Source: Methanomassiliicoccales archaeon
GTDB lineage: Archaea > Thermoplasmatota > Thermoplasmata > Methanomassiliicoccales > UBA472
DNA length: 23,301 bases
Direction of reading: 5' to 3'
Assembly (NCBI GenBank): GCA_028679935.1
Contig: JAJRAL010000133.1
Span: 1 to 23,301 of the forward strand
The position numbers were made by a program, and so were the translations under genes. Shown one piece after another: positions 8,119 to 15,385 of this stretch. The notes beneath the pieces were generated by a model. It was not told where the DNA came from, searched no databases, and saw nothing but the letters and a program-made list of their open reading frames with translations. Every line of letters starts with the position of its first letter. Positions within the stretch are counted from its first letter, which is position 1.

Positions 8119-8454
8119 TCACGCGGCCCCTACCACGATGGCGACGGCGACTATCGTGATGACGACGAGGGAGACGACGACCATCCTCCACTCCTTGCCC
8201 TTCGCGAACTCCGCTAGGGCGACCAGTATACGCGCGAATGGCGTGATTATCAGGAGCATGATGCCGAGCGAGAGTAGGCCGACCGGGTTGCCTTTGAGGA
8301 GCTGTCGGATCGCCTCGATCGGGTCGAGGGCGATGTCCGGCGAGCTCGGGTTCAGTGCGTAGGCGATCAGGCCGATGAGCATCATCGTCAGGCTGGTCGC
8401 CATTCCGGCGAGGAGCACATACCTCACGTTCTTGTTCAGGGAGGATTGCGCCAT
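8119..8454 (-). CDS. DUF1634 family membrane protein
   Basis: The 111-residue protein has three hydrophobic segments (near residues 15-34, 60-80 and 92-110). The first is preceded by the basic NKNVRYV, and the loop between segments carries DPIEAIRQLLKGNPVG and IITPFARILVALAEF, which is the DUF1634 pattern. This family is commonly found beside TSUP (TauE/SafE) permeases, as here. Its ATG at 8454 overlaps the TSUP stop by one base (TGATG), so translation is likely coupled and the two proteins may work as a pair. The frame stays open far upstream, but the region above 8454 is a shadow of the TSUP gene. Its molecular role is unknown; an accessory subunit of the permease is an inference from adjacency. 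Confidence 0.8.
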   Translation of the reverse strand: MAQSSLNKNVRYVLLAGMATSLTMMLIGLIAYALNPSSPDIALDPIEAIRQLLKGNPVGLLSLGIMLLIITPFARILVALAEFAKGKEWRMVVVSLVVITIVAVAIVVGAA

Positions 8455-9284
8455 CAGATCACCCCCGCGGCCTGGAGGAACATGAGCGCCGCGACGAAGA
8501 AGAGGACGACCGCGAACGCCTGCTTCAGCTTCGCCCCGCGTATCCGGTCGGTGAGCCTCGTTCCGACGGCGGCGCCGGCGAAGACCCCGACGGCGACCAT
8601 TGCGGCAAGGACCGGTACCACGTCCCCGTACCCATAGTGGACGATGGCGCCAGCGAGCGCCGTCACCCCGATCATGAAGTTGCTGGTGGCGCAGGCGGCC
8701 CTCATCGGCACGCCCATCCAGAGGTTCATCACAGGCACCTTGATGATGCCGCCTCCGACGCCGAGCAGGCCGGAGATGCTCCCCGCGCCCGCGGAAGCGA
8801 CCATGCCCTTCCTGAGCCCTTTCACCCCATACTCGACCTGTTTGCCCTCGGCCTGATCCTGGTAGGAGCAGCTCAGGTCGAACCCGTCGCATGGTCCCGG
8901 AGGGCTGACGCACTCCGACTCCGACTTCCTGAGCATGTAGTAGGCGGAGTAGAGGAGGACGAGGCCGAAGGCGATGGCCAGGATGATCTGGTTGAGGTAA
9001 ACGGCGATGAACGCGCCGACCACCGCGCCGGCGGTCGTAGCCATCTCGAGCACCATCGCCAGCCGGATGTTCGTCTGGCCCTTCTCGACGTAGCGGGTGG
9101 CCGCGCCGGTGGAGGTGGCGATGACGGCGATCAGGCTCGCCCCGATCGCCAGGCGCATGTCGTACCCGAATCCCAGGGTCAGCGCCGGAATGATGATGAT
9201 CCCGCCGCCCAGGCCGAATAGCGCGCCTAGGAGACCGGCTATGGCGGAGAACGCCAGGATGCCGATTGCCGAGATCAGGTCCAT
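8454..9284 (-). CDS. TSUP (TauE/SafE) family anion permease
   Basis: The 276-residue integral membrane protein contains the two inverted family repeats, each opening with a glycine-rich motif: FGLGGGIIIIPAL near residue 23 and LGVGGGIIKVPVM in the second half. About eight membrane segments are present. A loop of about 35 residues between the halves contains three cysteines (ECVSPPGPC and DLSCSYQD). TSUP proteins move sulfite, thiosulfate, sulfoacetate or related anions; the substrate here cannot be assigned. The start is placed at ATG 9284. An in-frame TTG at 9317 would add eleven polar residues and is less likely. It is transcribed away from the ThiI-like gene and is followed directly by DUF1634. 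Confidence 0.85.
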   Translation of the reverse strand: MDLISAIGILAFSAIAGLLGALFGLGGGIIIIPALTLGFGYDMRLAIGASLIAVIATSTGAATRYVEKGQTNIRLAMVLEMATTAGAVVGAFIAVYLNQIILAIAFGLVLLYSAYYMLRKSESECVSPPGPCDGFDLSCSYQDQAEGKQVEYGVKGLRKGMVASAGAGSISGLLGVGGGIIKVPVMNLWMGVPMRAACATSNFMIGVTALAGAIVHYGYGDVVPVLAAMVAVGVFAGAAVGTRLTDRIRGAKLKQAFAVVLFFVAALMFLQAAGVI

Positions 9285-9313
9285 TTGCTCAGGCGCGTCA
9301 ATGGAGCTGATGG

Positions 9314-9332
9314 GCAAAAAAGAATTACTAGG
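9314..9332. promoter_or_regulatory. Shared AT-rich promoter region, TSUP / ThiI-like gene
   Basis: This is the only AT-rich stretch between the two divergent genes. On the plus strand AATTACTA (9323-9330) is 22-25 bases before GTG 9352, which fits a leaderless transcript of the ThiI-like gene. On the minus strand the T-rich stretch centred near 9319 would start the TSUP message about ten bases before its ATG. The two boxes practically overlap, so the genes may compete for or share basal factors. Confidence 0.4.
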
Positions 9333-9351
9333 CGGTGGGGGATTGGTGGCC

Positions 9352-10209
9352 GTGAGCCTTGTCCTCGTCCGCTACGCCGAGCTCGGATTGAAATCGAGAC
9401 CGGTCAGGAGGCGCTTCGAGCAGGTGCTGGTGGCGAACATGATGGCCGGCCTTGCGAAGGCCGGAGTGGAGGCGCTGGTCCGCTCGGAGCAGGGCAGGGT
9501 CTTCATCGAGACGGACAAGGAGCGCGAGGCGGTACGAGCGATCTCACGGGTCTTCGGCGTCGCCTCGCTTTCCGTGGTCACGAAGGCCGATTCGGACATG
9601 GAGTCAATGGGGAAGGTCGCCGCGGAGCTGTCGAAGCCCCTGCTCTACGAGGGACAGAGCTTCGCGGTCAAGGCTCGGCGGGTCGGGGACCAGGCGTACA
9701 CGAGCATGGACGTCGGCCGGGAGGTCGGCTCGGCAATATTCCTAGCGAACGAGGAAAAGAAGGTCAGGGTGGACCTCACGCATCCGGACGTGGTGTTCTA
9801 CGTCGAGGTCCGGGGCAAGGTCGCCTACGTCTTCTCGACCTACGTCCCGGGACCGGGAGGGCTGCCGCTCGCGACGCAGGGCAGGGCTCTGGCTCTGATC
9901 GAGGAGGAGAAGGACGCGCTCGCCGCGTGGCTGATAATGAAGCGCGGGTGCCGCGTCATCGCCGTCGCGGAAGAGGAGAACCGCGCGGTCGAGGTCCTGA
10001 GAAGCTGGGACCCCGAGCTGAAGGTCGTGGCGCCAGGGGAATGGCCCGCGCTCGTCAAAGAGAACCGCGCTCTCGCGGTCGTCTTCGGTTACACCGCGGA
10101 CGAGGTCGAGCGCATCAAGGAGGTCCTGCTGCCAGTGCCTGCGTTCTTCCCGCTGGTCGGGATGAGCGGTGACGAGATCAGGGAGAGATTGAAGCACATC
10201 ACAGATTGA
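9352..10209 (+). CDS. ThiI-like THUMP protein with degenerate PP-loop domain
   Basis: The 285-residue protein begins with the N-terminal ferredoxin-like and THUMP regions of tRNA 4-thiouridine synthase ThiI (residues 1 to about 165: LVRYAELGLKSRPVRRRFE, then SFAVKARRVGDQAYTS). It continues into the ThiI linker GGLPLATQGR. Where ThiI carries the ATP-binding PP-loop SGGxDS, this protein has EEEKDAL, followed by AAWLIMKRGCRV, which still aligns with ThiI. The remaining domain is about 120 residues rather than about 200, but it ends with the recognisable FFPLVGMSGDEIRERL. There is no stop or frameshift, so it looks like an intact coding gene. It should bind tRNA but not adenylate it. GTG 9352 is chosen; GTG 9346 is an alternative. 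A true ThiI may exist elsewhere. Confidence 0.8.
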   Translation: MSLVLVRYAELGLKSRPVRRRFEQVLVANMMAGLAKAGVEALVRSEQGRVFIETDKEREAVRAISRVFGVASLSVVTKADSDMESMGKVAAELSKPLLYEGQSFAVKARRVGDQAYTSMDVGREVGSAIFLANEEKKVRVDLTHPDVVFYVEVRGKVAYVFSTYVPGPGGLPLATQGRALALIEEEKDALAAWLIMKRGCRVIAVAEEENRAVEVLRSWDPELKVVAPGEWPALVKENRALAVVFGYTADEVERIKEVLLPVPAFFPLVGMSGDEIRERLKHITD

Positions 10210-10279
10210 GTCTCGCCGTTCAACTTGCATGTCTGAGTACGACTGATCGAGACAAAATGATAGAAAGGAATGGTCGCGA

Positions 10280-10295
10280 CAGGCCGTGAGGCCTG
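10280..10295 (+). terminator. Stem-loop in the convergent gap between the ThiI-like gene and L15e
   Basis: CAGGCC-GTGA-GGCCTG forms a perfect six-pair stem closed by a GNRA-type tetraloop. It lies 70 bases past the ThiI-like stop codon and 18 bases past the L15e stop on the other strand. A weaker pair, GTCTCG (10210-10215) with CGAGAC (10248-10253), spans the rest of the gap. Archaeal terminators mainly need T-runs, and none is strong here, so a role in stabilising or ending a message is only possible. Confidence 0.35.
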
Positions 10296-10312
10296 AAGCG
10301 TTCGTTTGGATC

Positions 10313-10960
10313 CTAGTTGCCCTGGCGGTCGTGCGCGCCCAGAGACGGCCGGCTGCGTTCCGCGCCGCGTCCCTTGTGGTTCAGACCGCGCCCCTGCTTG
10401 CCCGCGGCGGTCAGACCGCGGTACACGCGGCCCTTGTGCTGCGGCTCGGTGATCCACTTGTAGACCGGGTCGTTCGCGATGCACGGGTGGTGCTTGTCCA
10501 GCAGGATGACCTCGTACCAGACGTGCTTGCCGTCCTCCGCGACCCAGTAGGAGTTGAGTACCTCCAGGTTCGGGTAGCGCTTGGCCGTCCTCTCCTCGCA
10601 GATGCGCTGCAGGCTCTTTTTCATCGTGATCTTGTTCATGCCCTTGCGCTTCGCCCTGCGTCCCTTGTGAATCTTGTGCTTGCCGAGCCCGCCCTTGCGG
10701 ACCCTGCCCCGGACGACGACTATGCCCTGCTTCGCCTTGTAACCGAGGGCTCGGGCGCGGTCCAGCCTCGTTGGCCTCTCCACGCGTCCGAAGTTCTCCT
10801 CCTTGCGCCACTCGATCATGCGCTCCCACATCAGGTCCGCGACGTAGCTCTTCCTCGTGTCCTTCCACGCCTCGCCGATGTAGTGGTAGAAGCTCTTTCC
10901 CTGTGGTGCCTTGGGCGCCTCCCCTTCATCGGGAGCGCTAGCCTTCTTCTCATCTGCCAT
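10313..10960 (-). CDS. rpl15e: 50S ribosomal protein L15e
   Basis: L15e is an archaeal/eukaryotic-specific protein of the large ribosomal subunit that binds 23S rRNA. The family core starts at SFYHYIGEAWKDTRKSYV and runs through RLDRARALGYKAKQG, VVRGRVRKGG, RRAKRKGMNKI, RYPNLEVLNSYWV and ITEPQHKGRVYRGLT, ending in a basic RGLNHKGRGAERSRP tail. The 215 residues exceed the usual length of about 194, because a 23-residue Glu/Ala/Pro/Lys-rich extension (MADEKKASAPDEGEAPKAPQ onward) precedes the core. No start codon lies closer to the core, so the extension is genuine if ATG 10960 is used. An in-frame GTG at 11053 is rejected because it sits in the structured leader. It has its own strong TATA box. 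Confidence 0.95.
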   Translation of the reverse strand: MADEKKASAPDEGEAPKAPQGKSFYHYIGEAWKDTRKSYVADLMWERMIEWRKEENFGRVERPTRLDRARALGYKAKQGIVVVRGRVRKGGLGKHKIHKGRRAKRKGMNKITMKKSLQRICEERTAKRYPNLEVLNSYWVAEDGKHVWYEVILLDKHHPCIANDPVYKWITEPQHKGRVYRGLTAAGKQGRGLNHKGRGAERSRPSLGAHDRQGN

Positions 10961-11051
10961 GTTGATCTTGCCTTCTTCGCCGTCGGAACGGCAACTTCCG
11001 GATTCACCCCAGAGGGGCACAACTCCGTTCGCGGGACCAATCCTGTCCCGC
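10961..11051 (-). promoter_or_regulatory. Structured 5' leader of the L15e mRNA (three hairpins)
   Basis: The start predicted from the TATA box falls near 11051, giving a leader of about 91 bases, which is long for an archaeon. Read on the minus strand it holds a hairpin at its very beginning, GCGGGAC (11051-11045) and GTCCCGC (11037-11031) with a seven-base loop. A small CCCC-TCT-GGGG hairpin follows (11017-11007). The third is GCCGT-TCCG-ACGGC (10992-10979). The start codon lies 18 bases beyond the last. Ribosomal protein messages are often controlled by their own product binding such leaders, but no known motif was recognised here. Confidence 0.5.
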
Positions 11052-11073
11052 ACTTGCTGCAGATTGCACCGTT

Positions 11074-11083
11074 CTATATAAGC
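11074..11083 (-). promoter_or_regulatory. Strong TATA box of the L15e gene
   Basis: The minus strand reads GCTTATATAG, the closest match in the window to an archaeal TATA box. It is flanked by GC-rich DNA. About 25 bases downstream is 11051, where the first leader hairpin begins. Confidence 0.7.
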
Positions 11084-11174
11084 ATTGCCGAGCGGACGCG
11101 TGCCATCATTCTTCTTGCGTCCGTTTCAGCAGTCCGCCCAGGTGCGCCCTGAGCCATCTCTCGCTCTTCTCCGG

Positions 11175-11606
11175 TCAGAGGTTCTCGACCTCGAAGCCCT
11201 TCTTCTGCAGCTTCTTGGCCAACAGTTGGCGGTGGCACTGCTTGACATCGTTCTCGTAGCACATGATCGCCGTCGGCTCTTCCTTCGCCACCGATTCCAG
11301 CCTGGTCATCGCCTCTGGCACAGTATCGATGTATTTCTGGTACCTTCGCAGGAATTCCTCGACCGATCCGCCGGACTTATAGAAACGCCTGACGTCGTCG
11401 GGCGTGCCGAGCTCGCGCATGCCCACGTACTCGATGCCATCCTTCGCCAGTAGCTCGCTGAACCGCGTCTTCGAGAAGTCGCGCTTGCGGCTCGATGTGA
11501 TCTTGCGCACGTCGGCGACCCGCTTCACCCCCGCCTTCTTCAGCTGCCGAACGAAGTCGTCGATGGTCTTGCCCTCGTAGCCGATGGTGTAGACCTTATT
11601 CGCCAT
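11175..11606 (-). CDS. DUF488 family protein
   Basis: The 143-residue protein has the DUF488 signature elements in order: an N-terminal TIGYEGKT strand-loop (residues 7-14), VADVRKITSSRKRDFSK (30-46), and the C-terminal MCYENDVKQCHRQLLA with its CxE(x5)CHR cysteine/histidine pattern (near 114-128). The length is complete. The conserved cysteines, arginine and histidine suggest metal or nucleic-acid chemistry, but no activity is established for the family to my knowledge. ATG 11606 is preceded by GGGGCAAGAGA. It lies 68 bases downstream of polB on the same strand, and may be read through from it. Confidence 0.85.
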   Translation of the reverse strand: MANKVYTIGYEGKTIDDFVRQLKKAGVKRVADVRKITSSRKRDFSKTRFSELLAKDGIEYVGMRELGTPDDVRRFYKSGGSVEEFLRRYQKYIDTVPEAMTRLESVAKEEPTAIMCYENDVKQCHRQLLAKKLQKKGFEVENL

Positions 11607-11674
11607 TCTCTTGCCCCGGAACGACTCGCATCTGGCCCGATAAGAATCTGTCGGCAGGGTCTAGTCGACCTGAT

Positions 11675-14155
11675 TCAACCGAAGTAGTCGTCGAGGGAGA
11701 GCTTCTTGTCCGTCTTCTTCTGCTCCACCTTCTTCGACGGCGGTCCCTTGTCCTCGTCCCCTTCGCCGCCGAACGCCCCGCTGAAGAGGTTCGACTGTTG
11801 CGACCCGGTGAGCAGGTCCTTCTCTGACCATCCGAAGTTCTCGGTCGCGCGGGCGATCGATTGCGCCAGTCTCTCCGCATAATACTTCCAGTCGGGGGTC
11901 GCTTCGAACGGCCTCCCCGAGACATAGGGCTCGATCTGCTGCGGCGTCTTGCGTGAATCGGTCACGATCCAGGACACCTTCATGCCCGGCACGAACTCGT
12001 AGCCGAGGGCGATGAGCTTCTCCGCCGCCTGCACATGCGCCAGGCGCTTCGGCGTCTCGTACGATGAGAATTCTTTGACGGAGCGTGAGATGACGAGCTT
12101 CTCGATCGGGACGTGACCGGCGAGCACTTCCTGGACCGTCTGTCTGGCAAGCTTCACCGCCTCCTCCATCTTCTCGTCCAGGACCATCTCGAAGACCGTC
12201 TCCAGGAGCTCACTCTGGAGGTCGAACGAGTCCGTCCGTCGCGTCTCGTAGCCTCGGATCAGGAGCTCCTCCTCCCTCTTCGGCCAGACTATCCTGCCGA
12301 CGTACCGCTTCTTCTTGCCGTGCGAGAACAACGGCTCGAGGATCTTCTCGAACTCCAGCTGCCCTCCCTCCCTCGAGAATCGTTCCGCGAGCTCCTTGCC
12401 GAACTTGACCGCCGCTTCGAGCTCTGGCGTCGGGCATTTTACGAAGATCGAGTCCGTGTCCGAGTAGACGACGTCGTGGCCCTCCCCCTCCAGTGAGGCG
12501 ATTATGCCCTTCGTCGTCTCCCTGCCGAAGGCTGTGATGCTCGAGCCTATCTGGCGGTCGGTGAACCTATAGAACGAGGAGCCGAAGACGCCGTAGAACG
12601 AGTTCATCAGGATCTTGATGGCCTGCTGCAGGCCGTCGTAGTACCGCTTCTCGTCGTCCGTCTTCGCCTCGCGCATCCTGCGCTTCGTCTCGTCTCGTTC
12701 CTTCATCAGGTCCTGCAGTATCTTCGGCAGGAGTCCGGGGCGCTGCTCCCTGCTCATGAAGTGCACGCCGATCGGCGAGACGACGTTCCCAACCTTGCCG
12801 GTCCGGTCCAGCGTGGTGAAGCAGATGTTCTTGGCGATGATGAGCGAGGGGTACATCGACTTGAAATCGAGCACGCAGACCCAGTGATGGAGTCCGGGCT
12901 TGATCTCGTGGACGTACGCCCCTTCGATCGCCTCGGTCTCCTCGAACCCGCCGGTCATCGGGACGCCCACTCGTGGCACGTTCCGGTCCGCCGCCCGAAT
13001 CAGGATCGAGTCGATGAGGAACGAGGAGCCGATGTTCAGCACGTCGTCGAGCGGGAGCCTGGCCACGGTCGCCATGTCCATCGTCTTGCGGATCGTGCCG
13101 AGCGTTTCCAGGACCCGTAGCGTCAGCTCCGCGTCCTTGGTGCAGAAGCTCAGGACGACTTGTTTATCCATTTCCCAGATCTTGTCGATGCGCCTCGGGT
13201 CGTAGTTGGTGTCTACCTTCATGCCGCTGTAGTCGGTGACGATCTTGCCGTCCCCGAAGAGCTGCTTCGAGACCGCGTCGAGCGTCTCCTGCTTCGGCTT
13301 GAGGTCTTTCTTCACCGCCCACCAGGCGTCCGCGACCATCCGGCCGTTCACGCGCCAGAAGCGCTGGTAGACGTTGCGCGGCTCGCCCTTGTCCCGGCCC
13401 CAGTCGAGGTGCTTGATGCCCGCCTTCCTCGCCCGCTCTATTATTAGCGGGATGTCGTAGCCATCGATGTTGTATCCGGTGAGCACGTCGGGATCCTCCT
13501 TCTGGATCGCCGCGGTGAACTGCTCGATGATCTCGCGCTCATTGCCCCAGATCGGCTCGCCAGGTCTCAGGCCCTTCGAGTCCTTGATGAAGTAGCAGAT
13601 GGTGTAGAGGTGGCCATCGGTGATGGAGTTCTCGACGTCGAAGGCCATCGTCTTGATGTCCGGTGCGAAGGGCGGGATGTTCTCGAAGTGCGGATGCCCG
13701 TCGACGTTCTCCATGTCAACGACGAGATCGGACACGTAGCCGGCGCGCTCCGAGCTGTCCCCGAAGACGCGGATGCAGGTCGCCATGTCGTAGTCGAAGA
13801 TGAAGCGGCGGTGGAACGGGATGTCCGCGGCTAGCACGTCGAACTTCGCTCGGATCTTGTCACGGAACTCCGGAACTAGGCCGGGGTATCTGACGGTGAC
13901 CTGGGCGCTCCTCTTCACCTCGCCCCGATAGAACAAGTCGATCCAATCGACCTTTACCACGTCGCTGTCCTTCCTGAGCGCCGCGACGAGCTCCTCACTC
14001 GCGCCGAAGACGTGAAAGTACGGCAGGAAGCCTGAGTATCGGATCGTGATCGAGCGCCCATCGCTCGTCTTGCCGAACATCTCGATGACGAGCTCGTTGT
14101 CGCTCGGTCTCTTGTATGTAGCCGTGATCAGCCTGACGTCCCACGTCCCTTTCAT
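11675..14155 (-). CDS. polB: Family B DNA polymerase
   Basis: This replicative-type DNA polymerase has 3'-5' proofreading. The 826-residue protein shows the exonuclease motifs ExoI FDVEN (D173, E175), ExoII GYNIDGYD (N229, D234) and ExoIII FCTKDA (D341). It also has the polymerase motifs A DFKSMYPS (D430), B KILMNSFYG (K514-G522) and C YSDTDS (D566, D568). All catalytic acids are present and no intein interrupts the motifs. The ExoIII tyrosine is replaced by phenylalanine (F337). The extreme C-terminus KLSLDDYFG resembles a PCNA-interacting (PIP) box with lysine in the first position. ATG 14155 starts seven bases after the GTPase stop, so polB is the second gene of that operon. Confidence 0.97.
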   Translation of the reverse strand: MKGTWDVRLITATYKRPSDNELVIEMFGKTSDGRSITIRYSGFLPYFHVFGASEELVAALRKDSDVVKVDWIDLFYRGEVKRSAQVTVRYPGLVPEFRDKIRAKFDVLAADIPFHRRFIFDYDMATCIRVFGDSSERAGYVSDLVVDMENVDGHPHFENIPPFAPDIKTMAFDVENSITDGHLYTICYFIKDSKGLRPGEPIWGNEREIIEQFTAAIQKEDPDVLTGYNIDGYDIPLIIERARKAGIKHLDWGRDKGEPRNVYQRFWRVNGRMVADAWWAVKKDLKPKQETLDAVSKQLFGDGKIVTDYSGMKVDTNYDPRRIDKIWEMDKQVVLSFCTKDAELTLRVLETLGTIRKTMDMATVARLPLDDVLNIGSSFLIDSILIRAADRNVPRVGVPMTGGFEETEAIEGAYVHEIKPGLHHWVCVLDFKSMYPSLIIAKNICFTTLDRTGKVGNVVSPIGVHFMSREQRPGLLPKILQDLMKERDETKRRMREAKTDDEKRYYDGLQQAIKILMNSFYGVFGSSFYRFTDRQIGSSITAFGRETTKGIIASLEGEGHDVVYSDTDSIFVKCPTPELEAAVKFGKELAERFSREGGQLEFEKILEPLFSHGKKKRYVGRIVWPKREEELLIRGYETRRTDSFDLQSELLETVFEMVLDEKMEEAVKLARQTVQEVLAGHVPIEKLVISRSVKEFSSYETPKRLAHVQAAEKLIALGYEFVPGMKVSWIVTDSRKTPQQIEPYVSGRPFEATPDWKYYAERLAQSIARATENFGWSEKDLLTGSQQSNLFSGAFGGEGDEDKGPPSKKVEQKKTDKKLSLDDYFG

Positions 14156-14162
14156 TTGGGTC

Positions 14163-15356
14163 TCACTTCTTCGTGATGATCGTCACGACGTCGCTCGGCT
14201 GCAGAACGTAATCATGCCCGACGACGCGGTGCGTCCGGCAGTTGATGGCCCGGATGAAGTTGTCCCCCAGGTCAGTGTGGATCTTGTACGCGAGGTCCTT
14301 TGCTGTCGAGCCTCTCTTGACCAGGTGCGTGTCCGGCAGCACGTGGCCCGCCTTGTCGGTCCACTTCGTCTCGTCCTCGACCGGGTAGACGGGGATAAGA
14401 TCGAGCATGTGGTACGCGGCGTTCTCCAGGCACATCTGCACACCAGTGCCGCCGAACCTCGTTATGACGTGGCTCTGGATGTAATCTAGCCCCTTCTTCT
14501 GGGCCGGGTTGAGTTTCGCTGGGTCCTTGACTCTGAATTCCTTCGCGCCCGGTAGGTATTCCACCACGCCGGCCTTGGCCGCGCGTCTGAGCGCCAGCTC
14601 GGACTGGGCGCACGTCGGGACGGACATGTACTCCTTGGAGGCCTTCATCCTCCCGAGCACCTCGTCCTTCGCCACGTCGGCCTTGTTGAGCGCGATCATC
14701 ATCGGCTTGGAGAACTTCCTGAGGGAGGCGCAGAGGCGCATCAGCTCGGGGTCGCCCCATTCCATGATGTTCTCGGGCAGCGCCGCGTCCCTGAGGGCGG
14801 TGTGGATGTGGTTCATGGTGACACTGAGGCCGGTCAGCCGTTGATAGATCAGCTCCTCGACCTTCAGGTCCTCGAGGTGCGCCTGGCGGGCCGACTTCTC
14901 CCAGCCCTTGTCAAGGATGCCCTTGATCCAGTGGTCGATCTCCTTCTCGAGGAAGAGGACGTCCTGCCCAGGGTCGTGTGAGCCAGCGGGGACGGGATTG
15001 CCCTCGGAGTCGGTGGCGCCGCTCGCGTCCACGACGTGGACGAGCGCGTCCGCCTGACGGAGGTCGTCTAGGAATTGGTTGCCAAGCCCCTTGCCCTGCC
15101 AGGCGTCGGGCACGAGGCCGGCGACGTCCAGCAATTCGACCGGGACTAGCCTGACGCCGTTCTCGCAGGCCGAGTTGCGGGGGTTGCATGGAACACCGAG
15201 GTCCAGGTGCGGGCACCTCGTCCGGAGGTAGGCCACGCCCTTGTTCGGCTTGATGGTGGTGAACGGATAATCGGCGATCTCTGCCGGAGCCAGGGTGGCC
15301 GCGGAGAAGAAGGTGGACTTCCCGACGTTAGGTTTGCCGACTATGCCTATCAGCAA
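14163..15356 (-). CDS. ychF: Obg/YchF-type GTP-binding protein with TGS domain
   Basis: The 397-residue P-loop NTPase has G1 GKPNVGKST (residues 7-15), the switch-region PFTTIKPN, G3 DVAGLV (77-82) and G4 NKAD (224-227). A helical insert follows the G domain, and a C-terminal TGS domain is seen (about 320-397, including KRGSTAKDLAYKIHTDLG and VLQPSDVVTI). A three-cysteine insert (CPHLDLGVPC, then C64) is present near residues 48-64. The family is thought to associate with ribosomes. The start must be TTG 15356: the codon before it is an in-frame TAA, and the P-loop begins six residues later. GGTGAG lies five bases upstream. It heads an operon with polB. Family membership is certain; the exact YchF subgroup is less so. 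Confidence 0.9.
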   Translation of the reverse strand: MLIGIVGKPNVGKSTFFSAATLAPAEIADYPFTTIKPNKGVAYLRTRCPHLDLGVPCNPRNSACENGVRLVPVELLDVAGLVPDAWQGKGLGNQFLDDLRQADALVHVVDASGATDSEGNPVPAGSHDPGQDVLFLEKEIDHWIKGILDKGWEKSARQAHLEDLKVEELIYQRLTGLSVTMNHIHTALRDAALPENIMEWGDPELMRLCASLRKFSKPMMIALNKADVAKDEVLGRMKASKEYMSVPTCAQSELALRRAAKAGVVEYLPGAKEFRVKDPAKLNPAQKKGLDYIQSHVITRFGGTGVQMCLENAAYHMLDLIPVYPVEDETKWTDKAGHVLPDTHLVKRGSTAKDLAYKIHTDLGDNFIRAINCRTHRVVGHDYVLQPSDVVTIITKK

Positions 15357-15385
15357 TTAACTCACCAATTCAGTAATCCCCCCAT

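Noticed and set aside
8455..8913. N-terminal extension of the DUF1634 protein to 8913
   Set aside because: This part is a shadow of the TSUP permease gene. The membrane protein begins at ATG 8454, which overlaps the TSUP stop.
10961..11053. L15e start at GTG 11053
   Set aside because: It would add 31 further residues encoded by a hairpin-rich leader that begins at the predicted transcript start; none of them resembles L15e.
11675..14155. Intein in PolB
   Set aside because: Motifs A, B and C follow at normal distances and the total length of 826 residues matches an intein-free enzyme.
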